The notes below the pieces were generated by a model. The model saw only the letters and a program-made list of their open reading frames with translations. It made no database searches and was not told where the DNA came from. A program made the translations under genes and the position numbers. Source: Candidatus Phaeomarinibacter sp. (GTDB lineage Bacteria > Pseudomonadota > Alphaproteobacteria > CGMCC-115125). From it: a stretch of DNA of 5,218 nucleotides. The stretch lies in NCBI GenBank assembly GCA_028279995.1, contig JANQMQ010000262.1, positions 1 to 5,218 on the forward strand, given 5' to 3'. Of this stretch, positions 1 to 5,009 are shown one piece after another; position 1 is the first letter of the stretch; each line of letters starts with the position of its first letter.

Positions 1-292
1 CGACGATTGCGTTGATTGCACCGCCTTCCTTGGCACCACGACTGTCATGGGCGGTGCCGGCCAGAATGCCGCCGGAACCAGAGTTGGATCGGCTGATGTT
101 CGGCGGGGCAAAGTAGTCGGCCAGCCCGTCTTTCTGCTCCGGCGTGGTCATGGAGATGAGCCACATGAGCAGGAAGAAGGCCATCATGGCGGTCACGAAG
201 TCAGCATAGGCGATCTTCCACGCGCCACCGTGGTGGCCGTGTGCGGCTTTCTTGACCCGCTTGATAATGATCGGCTGTTCGTTGCTGGCCAT
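1..292 (-). CDS. motB: Flagellar motor stator protein MotB (N-terminal part, runs off left edge)
   Basis: MotB is the stator subunit that anchors the MotA/MotB ion channel to peptidoglycan and carries the ion-binding aspartate. Only the first 97 codons are inside the window. Visible features are a basic, His/Gly-rich cytoplasmic start (residues 11-23), then the hallmark WKIAYADFVTAMMAFFLLMW (25-44). That is the single membrane helix, with Asp31 matching the essential E. coli Asp32. The following segment around PEQKDGLADYF fits the plug region. The OmpA-like peptidoglycan-binding domain lies beyond position 1. The ATG at 290-292 is chosen because the family begins this way; AGAAGGA at 306-312 lies 13 bases upstream, a slightly long spacing. 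motB follows motA with a 41-base gap on the same strand, the usual stator operon order. The identification is very secure; whether the stator uses H+ or Na+ is not proven, though close resemblance to E. coli MotB favours H+. Confidence 0.97.
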   Translation of the reverse strand, partial: MASNEQPIIIKRVKKAAHGHHGGAWKIAYADFVTAMMAFFLLMWLISMTTPEQKDGLADYFAPPNISRSNSGSGGILAGTAHDSRGAKEGGAINAIV

Positions 293-333
293 GGATACGC
301 GTCTGTCCTTCTGGGTCGCGGTTTATGGTTGGC

Positions 334-1194
334 TTAGACCGGCTGCAGGGAGCCCGTACGTTCTTCGAGCTCTGCGAAAGTCGGACGGGTGTCGCTCAGC
401 AGTGCCTTGCGGCCGAACTCGACGGACACCGCCGGCGGATAGCCGGATAGGTGAGCGAGAAGAGCTGCCTTGATCGCCTGGAAGTATTTGGCTTCTGCGT
501 CATAGGTGAGCTTCAGGGATGACGTCATTGGTGCGAAGAACCCGTAGGCCACGAACACGCCGAGGAAGGTACCCACCAGGGCACCACCAATGAGCTTACC
601 AAGAACCTCAGGCGGCTCGTTGATTGAGCCCATGGTTTTGATCACACCCAGCACGGCGGCCACGATGCCTAGCGCCGGCGTACCGTCTGCGACTGCCTGC
701 ATGGCGTCCACCAGCTGATGACGCTCTTCGTGATGGGTTTCTAGCTCTTCATCAATAAGGGTTTCCAGCTCGTGTGGGTTTTCCGTACCCAGCGTAATCA
801 GGCGGATATAGTCGCAAATGAACTCAACCGCATGATGGTTGGCGGCAACGGTCGGGAACTGATTGAAGATGTCGGACTCATGCGGATTTTCCACATGGGC
901 TTCGAGCGCCAGGTTGCCTTTGGCCTTGGCGAGCTTGAAGAACTGAAAGAGACAGCTGAGCAGTTCCAGATAGGTTTCCTTGTTGTAGGGCGAGCCCTTC
1001 ATCAAGGAACCCATGGCGCCGGGCATCTGCTTCAGCACCGGGCCCGGATTGGCGATAATGAAGGCGCCCATGGCCGCGCCGAGAATGATCACGCCTTCAA
1101 AGGGCTGCCACAGCACGTAGAGCTTGCCGCCCATGGCTGCGTAGCCGCCAAGCACGCACACAAACACTGTAATAACGCCGATAATAAGCTTCAT
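334..1194 (-). CDS. motA: Flagellar motor stator protein MotA
   Basis: MotA forms the multi-subunit ring around MotB, conducts ions and pushes on the rotor protein FliG. The 286-residue product is the long, E. coli-like type and aligns with E. coli MotA almost without shifts. Predicted membrane helices are at about 1-21, 31-50, 170-190 and 201-221. The conserved prolines fall at Pro173 and Pro222, the same numbers as in E. coli. In the cytoplasmic loop, Glu98 is conserved and Lys90 stands where E. coli has Arg90, so the charge that contacts FliG is kept. Other family marks are ENPHES (102-107), the EPPEVLGKLIGGALVGTFLG stretch (193-212) and VEFGRKAL (258-265). The ATG start gives the family's MxxIIG beginning, but no strong Shine-Dalgarno precedes it. 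It is the first gene of a motA-motB operon and is divergent from the flavin reductase gene. A weak sigma70-like promoter (TTGGGG at 1279-1284, TATGAC at 1257-1262, minus strand, 16-base spacer) is the best candidate seen, and is unconvincing. Confidence 0.98.
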   Translation of the reverse strand: MKLIIGVITVFVCVLGGYAAMGGKLYVLWQPFEGVIILGAAMGAFIIANPGPVLKQMPGAMGSLMKGSPYNKETYLELLSCLFQFFKLAKAKGNLALEAHVENPHESDIFNQFPTVAANHHAVEFICDYIRLITLGTENPHELETLIDEELETHHEERHQLVDAMQAVADGTPALGIVAAVLGVIKTMGSINEPPEVLGKLIGGALVGTFLGVFVAYGFFAPMTSSLKLTYDAEAKYFQAIKAALLAHLSGYPPAVSVEFGRKALLSDTRPTFAELEERTGSLQPV

Positions 1195-1222
1195 CGCGCC
1201 GACGGTCCCAACCGAGTAACTT

Positions 1223-1282
1223 GTGTCCCCGCACCCCGCGTGCTGGGACTTTTGCAGTCATAATCTGAAGGGAAGTGTCCCC
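1223..1282. repeat. Two direct GTGTCCCC boxes in the motA leader
   Basis: The 8-base word GTGTCCCC occurs at 1223-1230 and 1275-1282 on the plus strand, 52 bases apart start to start. The flanks are related but not identical (AACTTGTGTCCCCG and GGAAGTGTCCCCAAAT). On the motA transcript strand they read GGGGACAC. Words of this kind, from memory, also occur beside REP-associated (Y1) transposase elements in proteobacteria, so the segment could be a small mobile-element relic. It could equally be a pair of regulator sites or chance. No transposase gene is present. Confidence 0.4.
1225..1249. repeat. Imperfect hairpin in the motA leader
   Basis: GTCCC (1225-1229), a mismatched base, then GCA (1231-1233) can pair with TGC (1241-1243), a mismatched base, and GGGAC (1245-1249), around a 7-base loop. 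Four T residues follow on the plus strand (1250-1253), which looks like a weak intrinsic terminator, but no plus-strand gene lies upstream of it. On the motA transcript it would be a leader stem about 30-55 bases before the start codon. The same GGGAC can also pair with GTCCC at 1205-1209 or at 1277-1281. Confidence 0.4.
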
Positions 1283-1344
1283 AAATCGCGTTAACACGCG
1301 GTTGAGGTTGATGAGCGTGGTTAATGCTTTGCTAATGCGGCCTG

Positions 1345-1373
1345 TTGCCTGTAACCAACGCCTCGCCTAGAAC
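1345..1373 (+). promoter_or_regulatory. Possible sigma70-type promoter for the flavin reductase gene
   Basis: TTGCCT (1345-1350) and TAGAAC (1368-1373) each match four of six consensus bases and have the ideal 17-base spacing. Transcription would start near 1380, right at the ATG of the 15-codon leader ORF (1381) and about 45 bases before the flavin reductase start. The match is weak and rests on spacing and position. Confidence 0.3.
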
Positions 1374-1380
1374 GGCATAA

Positions 1381-1428
1381 ATGCTGACATTTCCGCCAAC
1401 CGCTCCTCCGCAGGCAATTCCTTTATGA
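1381..1428 (+). CDS. Possible 15-codon leader ORF overlapping the flavin reductase start
   Basis: An ATG at 1381 opens a 15-codon frame (MLTFPPTAPPQAIPL) whose TGA stop at 1426-1428 overlaps the flavin reductase ATG as ATGA. This 4-base overlap is the arrangement often seen in translational coupling. There is no clear Shine-Dalgarno before it; if the promoter at 1345-1373 is real, the transcript would begin at or within a base or two of this ATG, so it could be read as a leaderless ORF. The product is proline-rich (4 of 15 residues, including two PP pairs), which could slow ribosomes. It may be chance: short open frames are common and no homology can be judged at this length. Confidence 0.25.
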   Translation: MLTFPPTAPPQAIPL

Positions 1429-1907
1429 CCGATAATTCTCGAGATTTCCGTAACGCCCTTGGGTGTTTTGCGACCGGTGTCACCGTGGTGACGACGCGCA
1501 AGGCGGATGGGACACCGGTTGGGATCACGGCCAATTCCTTCTCTTCGGTCTCGCTGGACCCGCCGCTGGTCCTGTGGTGCATCGACAAGTCATCGGACAC
1601 GCTGGCGGATTTCGAAGCCGCTGATCAGTTCGCCATTAATGTTCTGAGTGCAGAAGATATGAACATCAGCAATGAAATGGCGAAGCCGGGGCGGCATTCG
1701 ATGGAAGATCATGTCAGTGGCACCGGCAGCGCGACCGGCCTTCCTGTCGTCGAGACTGCGCTTGCAACGTTCGAATGCAACGTGGAGCATCGCCACGAAG
1801 GTGGCGATCACGTGATCATGGTCGGACGGGTCGTCGGCTTCACGTCGACGACAGAAGGGGACCCGCTTCTCTACTTCCGCAGCAAATACGCCACGGCTGC
1901 GAAATAG
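1425..1907 (+). CDS. Flavin reductase-like FMN-binding protein
   Basis: This 160-residue protein belongs to the flavin reductase-like domain family (split-barrel FMN/FAD reductases such as the HpaC-type partners of two-component monooxygenases). Such enzymes use NAD(P)H to reduce flavin, which diffuses to an oxygenase. Family marks are FATGVTVVTT (15-24), the flavin-binding signature GITANSFSSVSLDPPLVL (33-50), GDHVIMVGRV (127-136) and the C-terminal PLLYFRSKY (147-155). The length is normal for a stand-alone reductase component; no signal peptide or extra domain is seen, so it should be cytoplasmic. The ATG at 1425 is preceded only by a weak AGG (1412-1414), and no better in-frame start exists before the TAG at 1368-1370. 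No oxygenase partner lies in the window, so the physiological substrate is unknown; some relatives have flavin-dependent oxidoreductase roles other than supplying reduced flavin. It is convergent with the marR gene. Confidence 0.9.
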   Translation: MTDNSRDFRNALGCFATGVTVVTTRKADGTPVGITANSFSSVSLDPPLVLWCIDKSSDTLADFEAADQFAINVLSAEDMNISNEMAKPGRHSMEDHVSGTGSATGLPVVETALATFECNVEHRHEGGDHVIMVGRVVGFTSTTEGDPLLYFRSKYATAAK

Positions 1908-1915
1908 GCCTCGGG

Positions 1916-2413
1916 CTATCCGCCGGTCTCTTCTTTCAGCCGCTTTAGGTTATCCCGCATCGCCGTGAGCACTTTGACCGCGTGGGCGTAGTCCTGCTTG
2001 GAGATGCCCTCGATGGCGCGGGAATGGATCATGGTAAAAACACCCTGACCCAGAAACTTCACCGAATGAAAATACGGCGTCAGCCAGATCTGCTTCGACC
2101 TGCGGTCCGTGGGATGCGGCCGCCGTTCGACGAGGCCTTGCTGCACAAGCTCGTCTACATGCGCCCCAACCGAAACCTTGTGCATTGCCATTTCTTCGGC
2201 GAGTTCGGTCTGGGTGCGTCCATCCTGTTCCATGAGGAGAGCGACCACTGCTGACTGCCCGCGACTCATGGGCATGCGCCGGTCGTATTCACCAGAAAGA
2301 AGCCGTCCGAATTCCTGCAGAAGTCCTGAGAATTCCAGGGCTTCTTCTATCTCTTTGGCGTCTGGCCGTGGCCCGGCAATAGGGATGGCAGCTGTGGTGT
2401 CGTTGTCGCTCAT
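1916..2413 (-). CDS. MarR-family winged-helix transcriptional regulator
   Basis: This 165-residue protein fits the MarR family: dimeric winged-helix repressors or activators that usually release DNA on binding a small, often phenolic or lipophilic ligand. The helix-turn-helix lies at about 67-97 (TQTELAEEMAMHKVSVGAHV onward, ending LVERRPHP). The wing carries the family's Asp-Arg-Arg at 103-105, followed by KQIWLTP. Flanking helices at about 20-45 and 115-160 would form the dimer interface. The first 18 or so residues are a polar/proline tail. The ATG at 2411-2413 is the only reasonable start, since an in-frame TAG lies 18 bases upstream. No Shine-Dalgarno is visible, and a -10-like TATACT sits 6 bases before the start codon, so translation may be leaderless. 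A dyad at 2420-2443 is a likely operator for autoregulation. The gene lies 47 bases after the acylase gene on the same strand and ends 8 bases from the flavin reductase stop. The ligand is unknown. Confidence 0.93.
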   Translation of the reverse strand: MSDNDTTAAIPIAGPRPDAKEIEEALEFSGLLQEFGRLLSGEYDRRMPMSRGQSAVVALLMEQDGRTQTELAEEMAMHKVSVGAHVDELVQQGLVERRPHPTDRRSKQIWLTPYFHSVKFLGQGVFTMIHSRAIEGISKQDYAHAVKVLTAMRDNLKRLKEETGG

Positions 2414-2419
2414 GGAACC

Positions 2420-2443
2420 AGTATAGCGCTATCCGGCGATACT
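2420..2443 (-). promoter_or_regulatory. Putative MarR operator overlapping the marR promoter
   Basis: AGTATAGC (2420-2427) and GCGATACT (2436-2443) form an inverted repeat matching at 7 of 8 positions around an 8-base centre. Inside it lies a perfect 10-base palindrome, ATAGCGCTAT (2423-2432). On the minus strand TATACT (2420-2425) matches five of six bases of a -10 box, and TTTCCA lies 18 bases upstream (2444-2449) as a four-of-six -35 box. A dyad that covers the -10 and spacer is the classic layout for MarR self-repression. Transcription would start within a base or two of the marR ATG. Confidence 0.6.
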
Positions 2444-2460
2444 TGGAAAATTGCGTAGGA

Positions 2461-4881
2461 CTACTGCTCAGTCAGGGACACTTCCTCTTTGGGACGCAGC
2501 ACCAGCGTTGCGATGGCACCGGCTTCGATTTCGCCGCGATCAGTGGTCATCCTGATATGTCCGCCATCGGCCCAAAGGGTGGCGAAGGTGTCGTAAAAGT
2601 CTGACGCCGGATTGCCGGACTGGCCCGTCGAGATGATGTAGACGGAGTTGTTCATGTCATCAAAGTCGAACACCGCCCGATAGCCCGCCGCATGAACATT
2701 GGCGAAGGGGCGGGAGCCGGAGCCGGTCTGGCCACGATTGACCGTATACGGACCACCAGCGCTCGGCCGTTCGATGTTGAAGATGTTGCGGATGCCGGGA
2801 ATGAAGCCCATGGGCAGGTGGTTGTTCACCACGGGATGAGCCTTGCCCCAGCTCCACTTGCTCATATCATCCCCATACAGATCATTGAGTTGTGCAAGTC
2901 CTGCCGCAAGCGCCGTGCGTACCACATCCGTGCAATGCTCGGTTTCGGGCGTTGTGGTGTTGTCGCACCATCTGGCAGCTGCTTCGTCACCGGAGAGTGC
3001 ATTCATCAAGAAGCCCTCGCGCCGCCGACCAACACTGTCTGTCAGCTCTCCCAGCTCATCCGCATAGAGCTTCGTGTGCAGCTGCTTGAGCGCCGCATGA
3101 AAGATGAGTGGCTGGGTCAGGTCCTTCTCCATGGTGGCGTCCCAGTCGCGCAGGAGCGCCTGAGCTTCTGCCATCTGATCCGTCTCCGGCTCCACGGCTG
3201 TGAAATAGGGCACGAGTTGTTCCGCCAGCAGCGACTTGTTGTCTGCCAGCATCCGCTCGAATGTCGCGACGTCATGCAGGCGGGTTTCCTCGAGCATGTC
3301 TTCAATGCGGTTCGCGCGGTAGGGCCCGTCCCAGCTTGAAGAAATGTAGTAGGGGAAATCGTCTGCAATGATCTTGTTGTTCGCCGTTGCCACATAGCCG
3401 TGGGAGGGGTTGATGACCCTTGGCAGGCCTTCGTGCGGGATCATGCCCTGCCAGTCATTGGCCGGGTTGGCGCCGGTGGCGGGCAGCAACCCGCCGGTCT
3501 CGTGATCCTCGCCGCGAATGGGGACAGCGGCCGGCGCAATCATGCCGATGTTGCCGTCCACATCAGCGACCACCATGCTCTGCATGGGAGAGACCTGCAG
3601 GCGGGTTGCTTCATCGAACTCGGCGACTGTTCTGGCCTTGGTGTAGCGGAAGCCGGCCTCAATCGTCGTGTCTTCGCTGGTCAGGGCCGTCCATTTGAGG
3701 GCGACCACCTGACCATCTGCCACGACATCTTCAAAAGTGTCGGCAATGGCGTCGAGAACCGGGCCGTTGCGTGTCTCGCGGACGGTGAAGGTCTCGTCTG
3801 ACCCGAGGCGAACGACGATTTCTTCCTCGCGCGTCTCGAAGTCGGCCCAGTCCTCCGGTGCCCGGTACTGTTCCGGATTATCCGGGTTTACTTCCTCGAT
3901 GGCGATGTCCTGAGTGTCCGGCCCCGTATTGGTGAAGCCCCAGCCGATATGGTTGTTGCGGCCCAGAACTACCGATGGAATGCCGGGGATTGTGGCGCCG
4001 ATCACATTGCTCTCACCGACGCTGAGATGAGCGGCGTACCAGATGGACGGGGCCAGCATGCCCAGATGTGGGTCATTGGCCAGCAGCGGCTTCTGGCTCT
4101 TGGTCCACTTGCCGTCGACCACCCAGTTGTTGGAGGCACCGGGCGGACCCGTGTCCGGGATGGCCGCCATAATCCGCTCCAGCCCCAGCGTCTGGTAGAG
4201 CGATGCCAGATCACGGACGGCAGGTTTGCTGTCTGCTGAGTAGGGGGGATCAAACGTCTTGAGGTCATCGTCATCCAGCACCTCCATCAGGCGGGTGCGG
4301 AGAACTTCGGAAAAAGCGTTGCCGGAGAGGCCGGCTGCCAGAAGCTTCACCATGCCCACCGAGTCGGCCGGTCTCCAGGGCTCAGGCGTGTGCATCAGCA
4401 GCTGGAATTCCGGCGGTAGAGGCAGGGTCGATTCGCTGAGATAGGCATTCACGCCTGCGGCATATCCATCCAGCACCACGCGCAGCTCGGGCGACAGAGC
4501 GTTAAGGGAGCGCTCCGAGTGCCCGTAAAAGTCCAGCGTGCGGATGACCTTGTCGGCGGACAGAGCTGCTGAGCCGAACACTTCGGAGAGGCGCCCCTGA
4601 ACAACCCGGCGGAACAGTTCCATCTGCCACAGCCGGTCTTGTGCGTGGGAAAAGCCTAAGGCAAAGGCCGCATCCGCGTCGGTTTGCGCATAGATATGCG
4701 GAATGGCGTGCTCGTCACGGATGACTTCAACAGACGCGGAGATGCCCGGAAGGCTCCAGTCTCCGGCGTAATCCGGCACAGCGCGCTCGGCCAGGCCGAT
4801 CAGTTGAAGTGTCAGCAGACCCAGCAGGACCGCCAGTCCGGCGACAACAATGCCCGCCCAGCGCAGAATTTTGATGATCAC
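2461..4881 (-). CDS. Penicillin acylase-family N-terminal nucleophile amidohydrolase precursor
   Basis: The 806-residue precursor belongs to the penicillin acylase family (penicillin G, cephalosporin, aculeacin and acyl-homoserine lactone acylases), which hydrolyse amide bonds of N-acyl compounds. A hydrophobic helix at about 8-30 after a short basic start is a signal peptide or membrane anchor, so the enzyme should act in the periplasm. QGRLSEVFG (95-103) lies in the alpha chain. The chain should self-cleave before Ser250 in PGA-SNNWVV, giving a beta chain of 557 residues with Ser as nucleophile. Counting from Ser250, His falls at beta23 (ANDPHLG), and Asp at beta73 and beta76, the calcium-ligand positions of E. 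coli penicillin G acylase (WGFTNTGPDTQD). ATANNKI (498-504) supplies the oxyanion Asn, either 501 or 502. Cys639 and Cys650 may form a disulfide. GQSGNPASDFYD (753-764) is the family's C-terminal mark. The start is GTG (4879-4881), with GGGGAGA at 4891-4897 and an in-frame TAA just upstream. The substrate cannot be read from sequence. Confidence 0.95.
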   Translation of the reverse strand: MIIKILRWAGIVVAGLAVLLGLLTLQLIGLAERAVPDYAGDWSLPGISASVEVIRDEHAIPHIYAQTDADAAFALGFSHAQDRLWQMELFRRVVQGRLSEVFGSAALSADKVIRTLDFYGHSERSLNALSPELRVVLDGYAAGVNAYLSESTLPLPPEFQLLMHTPEPWRPADSVGMVKLLAAGLSGNAFSEVLRTRLMEVLDDDDLKTFDPPYSADSKPAVRDLASLYQTLGLERIMAAIPDTGPPGASNNWVVDGKWTKSQKPLLANDPHLGMLAPSIWYAAHLSVGESNVIGATIPGIPSVVLGRNNHIGWGFTNTGPDTQDIAIEEVNPDNPEQYRAPEDWADFETREEEIVVRLGSDETFTVRETRNGPVLDAIADTFEDVVADGQVVALKWTALTSEDTTIEAGFRYTKARTVAEFDEATRLQVSPMQSMVVADVDGNIGMIAPAAVPIRGEDHETGGLLPATGANPANDWQGMIPHEGLPRVINPSHGYVATANNKIIADDFPYYISSSWDGPYRANRIEDMLEETRLHDVATFERMLADNKSLLAEQLVPYFTAVEPETDQMAEAQALLRDWDATMEKDLTQPLIFHAALKQLHTKLYADELGELTDSVGRRREGFLMNALSGDEAAARWCDNTTTPETEHCTDVVRTALAAGLAQLNDLYGDDMSKWSWGKAHPVVNNHLPMGFIPGIRNIFNIERPSAGGPYTVNRGQTGSGSRPFANVHAAGYRAVFDFDDMNNSVYIISTGQSGNPASDFYDTFATLWADGGHIRMTTDRGEIEAGAIATLVLRPKEEVSLTEQ

Positions 4882-4890
4882 AGCCTGTTA

Positions 4891-4897
4891 TCTCCCC
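4891..4897 (-). promoter_or_regulatory. Ribosome binding site for the acylase GTG start
   Basis: On the minus strand GGGGAGA lies 9 bases before the GTG at 4879-4881. It is the only good Shine-Dalgarno nearby, and an in-frame TAA between it and the GTG rules out longer forms, so it supports the non-ATG start. Confidence 0.65.
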
Positions 4898-4930
4898 AAG
4901 CCCGCAGTGCCCAAACCTGTTTGATTTGTT

Positions 4931-4948
4931 CCGGTCTACGTATTCCGG
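4931..4948. promoter_or_regulatory. Candidate operator dyad between the divergent acylase and dehydrogenase genes
   Basis: CCGG (4931-4934), TACGTA (4937-4942) and CCGG (4945-4948) form an 18-base dyad with 14 of 18 positions symmetric; only the two bases between each block fail. Its centre is about 58 bases from the acylase start and 70 from the dehydrogenase start, a position from which one regulator could affect both genes. It does not resemble the dyad before marR. No regulator can be assigned. Confidence 0.35.
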
Positions 4949-4997
4949 TTGCCAGCGGTTTCATGTTTAGTGCGCCCAACACATAAGAGCGATCTTC

Positions 4998-5002
4998 AGG
5001 AG
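4998..5002 (+). promoter_or_regulatory. Ribosome binding site of the dehydrogenase gene
   Basis: AGGAG lies 7 bases before the ATG at 5010, a strong site with ideal spacing, and fixes the start of the dehydrogenase frame. Confidence 0.85.
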
Positions 5003-5009
5003 ATACCAT

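Larger units (their letters stand above)
1195..1424. promoter_or_regulatory. Divergent intergenic region between motA and the flavin reductase gene
   Basis: This 230-base spacer must hold the promoters of both motA (leftward) and the flavin reductase gene (rightward). The motA side contains two GTGTCCCC boxes, several GTCCC/GGGAC segments that can form alternative hairpins, and a small CGCGT-TAAC-ACGCG dyad. The flavin reductase side contains two TAATGC boxes one helical turn apart (1322-1327 and 1333-1338), a weak promoter-like pair at 1345-1373 and a possible 15-codon leader ORF. Each is described separately. No tRNA or recognised riboswitch is seen. Nothing here matches a clear sigma54 (TGGCAC-N5-TTGC) or sigma28 promoter. 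Confidence 0.6.
4882..5009. promoter_or_regulatory. Divergent intergenic region between acylase and dehydrogenase genes
   Basis: This 128-base spacer must contain the leftward acylase promoter and the rightward dehydrogenase promoter. An 18-base dyad (4931-4948) sits near its middle, and TTCCGGT is repeated directly at 4929-4935 and 4943-4949. TTGCCA at 4949-4954 matches five of six -35 bases on the plus strand, but no -10 box lies at proper spacing. No confident promoter is called on either strand. Confidence 0.5.

Noticed and set aside
1225..1253. Hairpin plus TTTT read as a rho-independent terminator on the plus strand
   Set aside because: No plus-strand gene precedes it, the stem has a mismatch and the T-run is only four bases.
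772..1263. Long open frame on the plus strand opposite motA
   Set aside because: It is antisense to a clear motA gene and its translation shows no family motif; GC-rich coding DNA often gives open frames on the opposite strand.
1257..1284. Sigma70-like promoter for motA (TTGGGG and TATGAC on the minus strand, 16-base spacer)
   Set aside because: Only three and four of six bases match, so it is mentioned under motA but not called as a feature.
1367..1600. 77-codon minus-strand frame over the flavin reductase start
   Set aside because: It overlaps a well-supported gene antisense, has no recognisable motif, and would end inside the flavin reductase control region.
2692..3339. 215-codon plus-strand frame inside the acylase gene
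   Set aside because: The minus-strand acylase is motif-rich and continuous through here; the opposite frame has no recognisable domain or upstream ribosome site and looks like a shadow.
4949..4954. TTGCCA as a -35 box for the dehydrogenase gene
   Set aside because: It matches five of six bases, but no -10-like hexamer lies 15-19 bases downstream.
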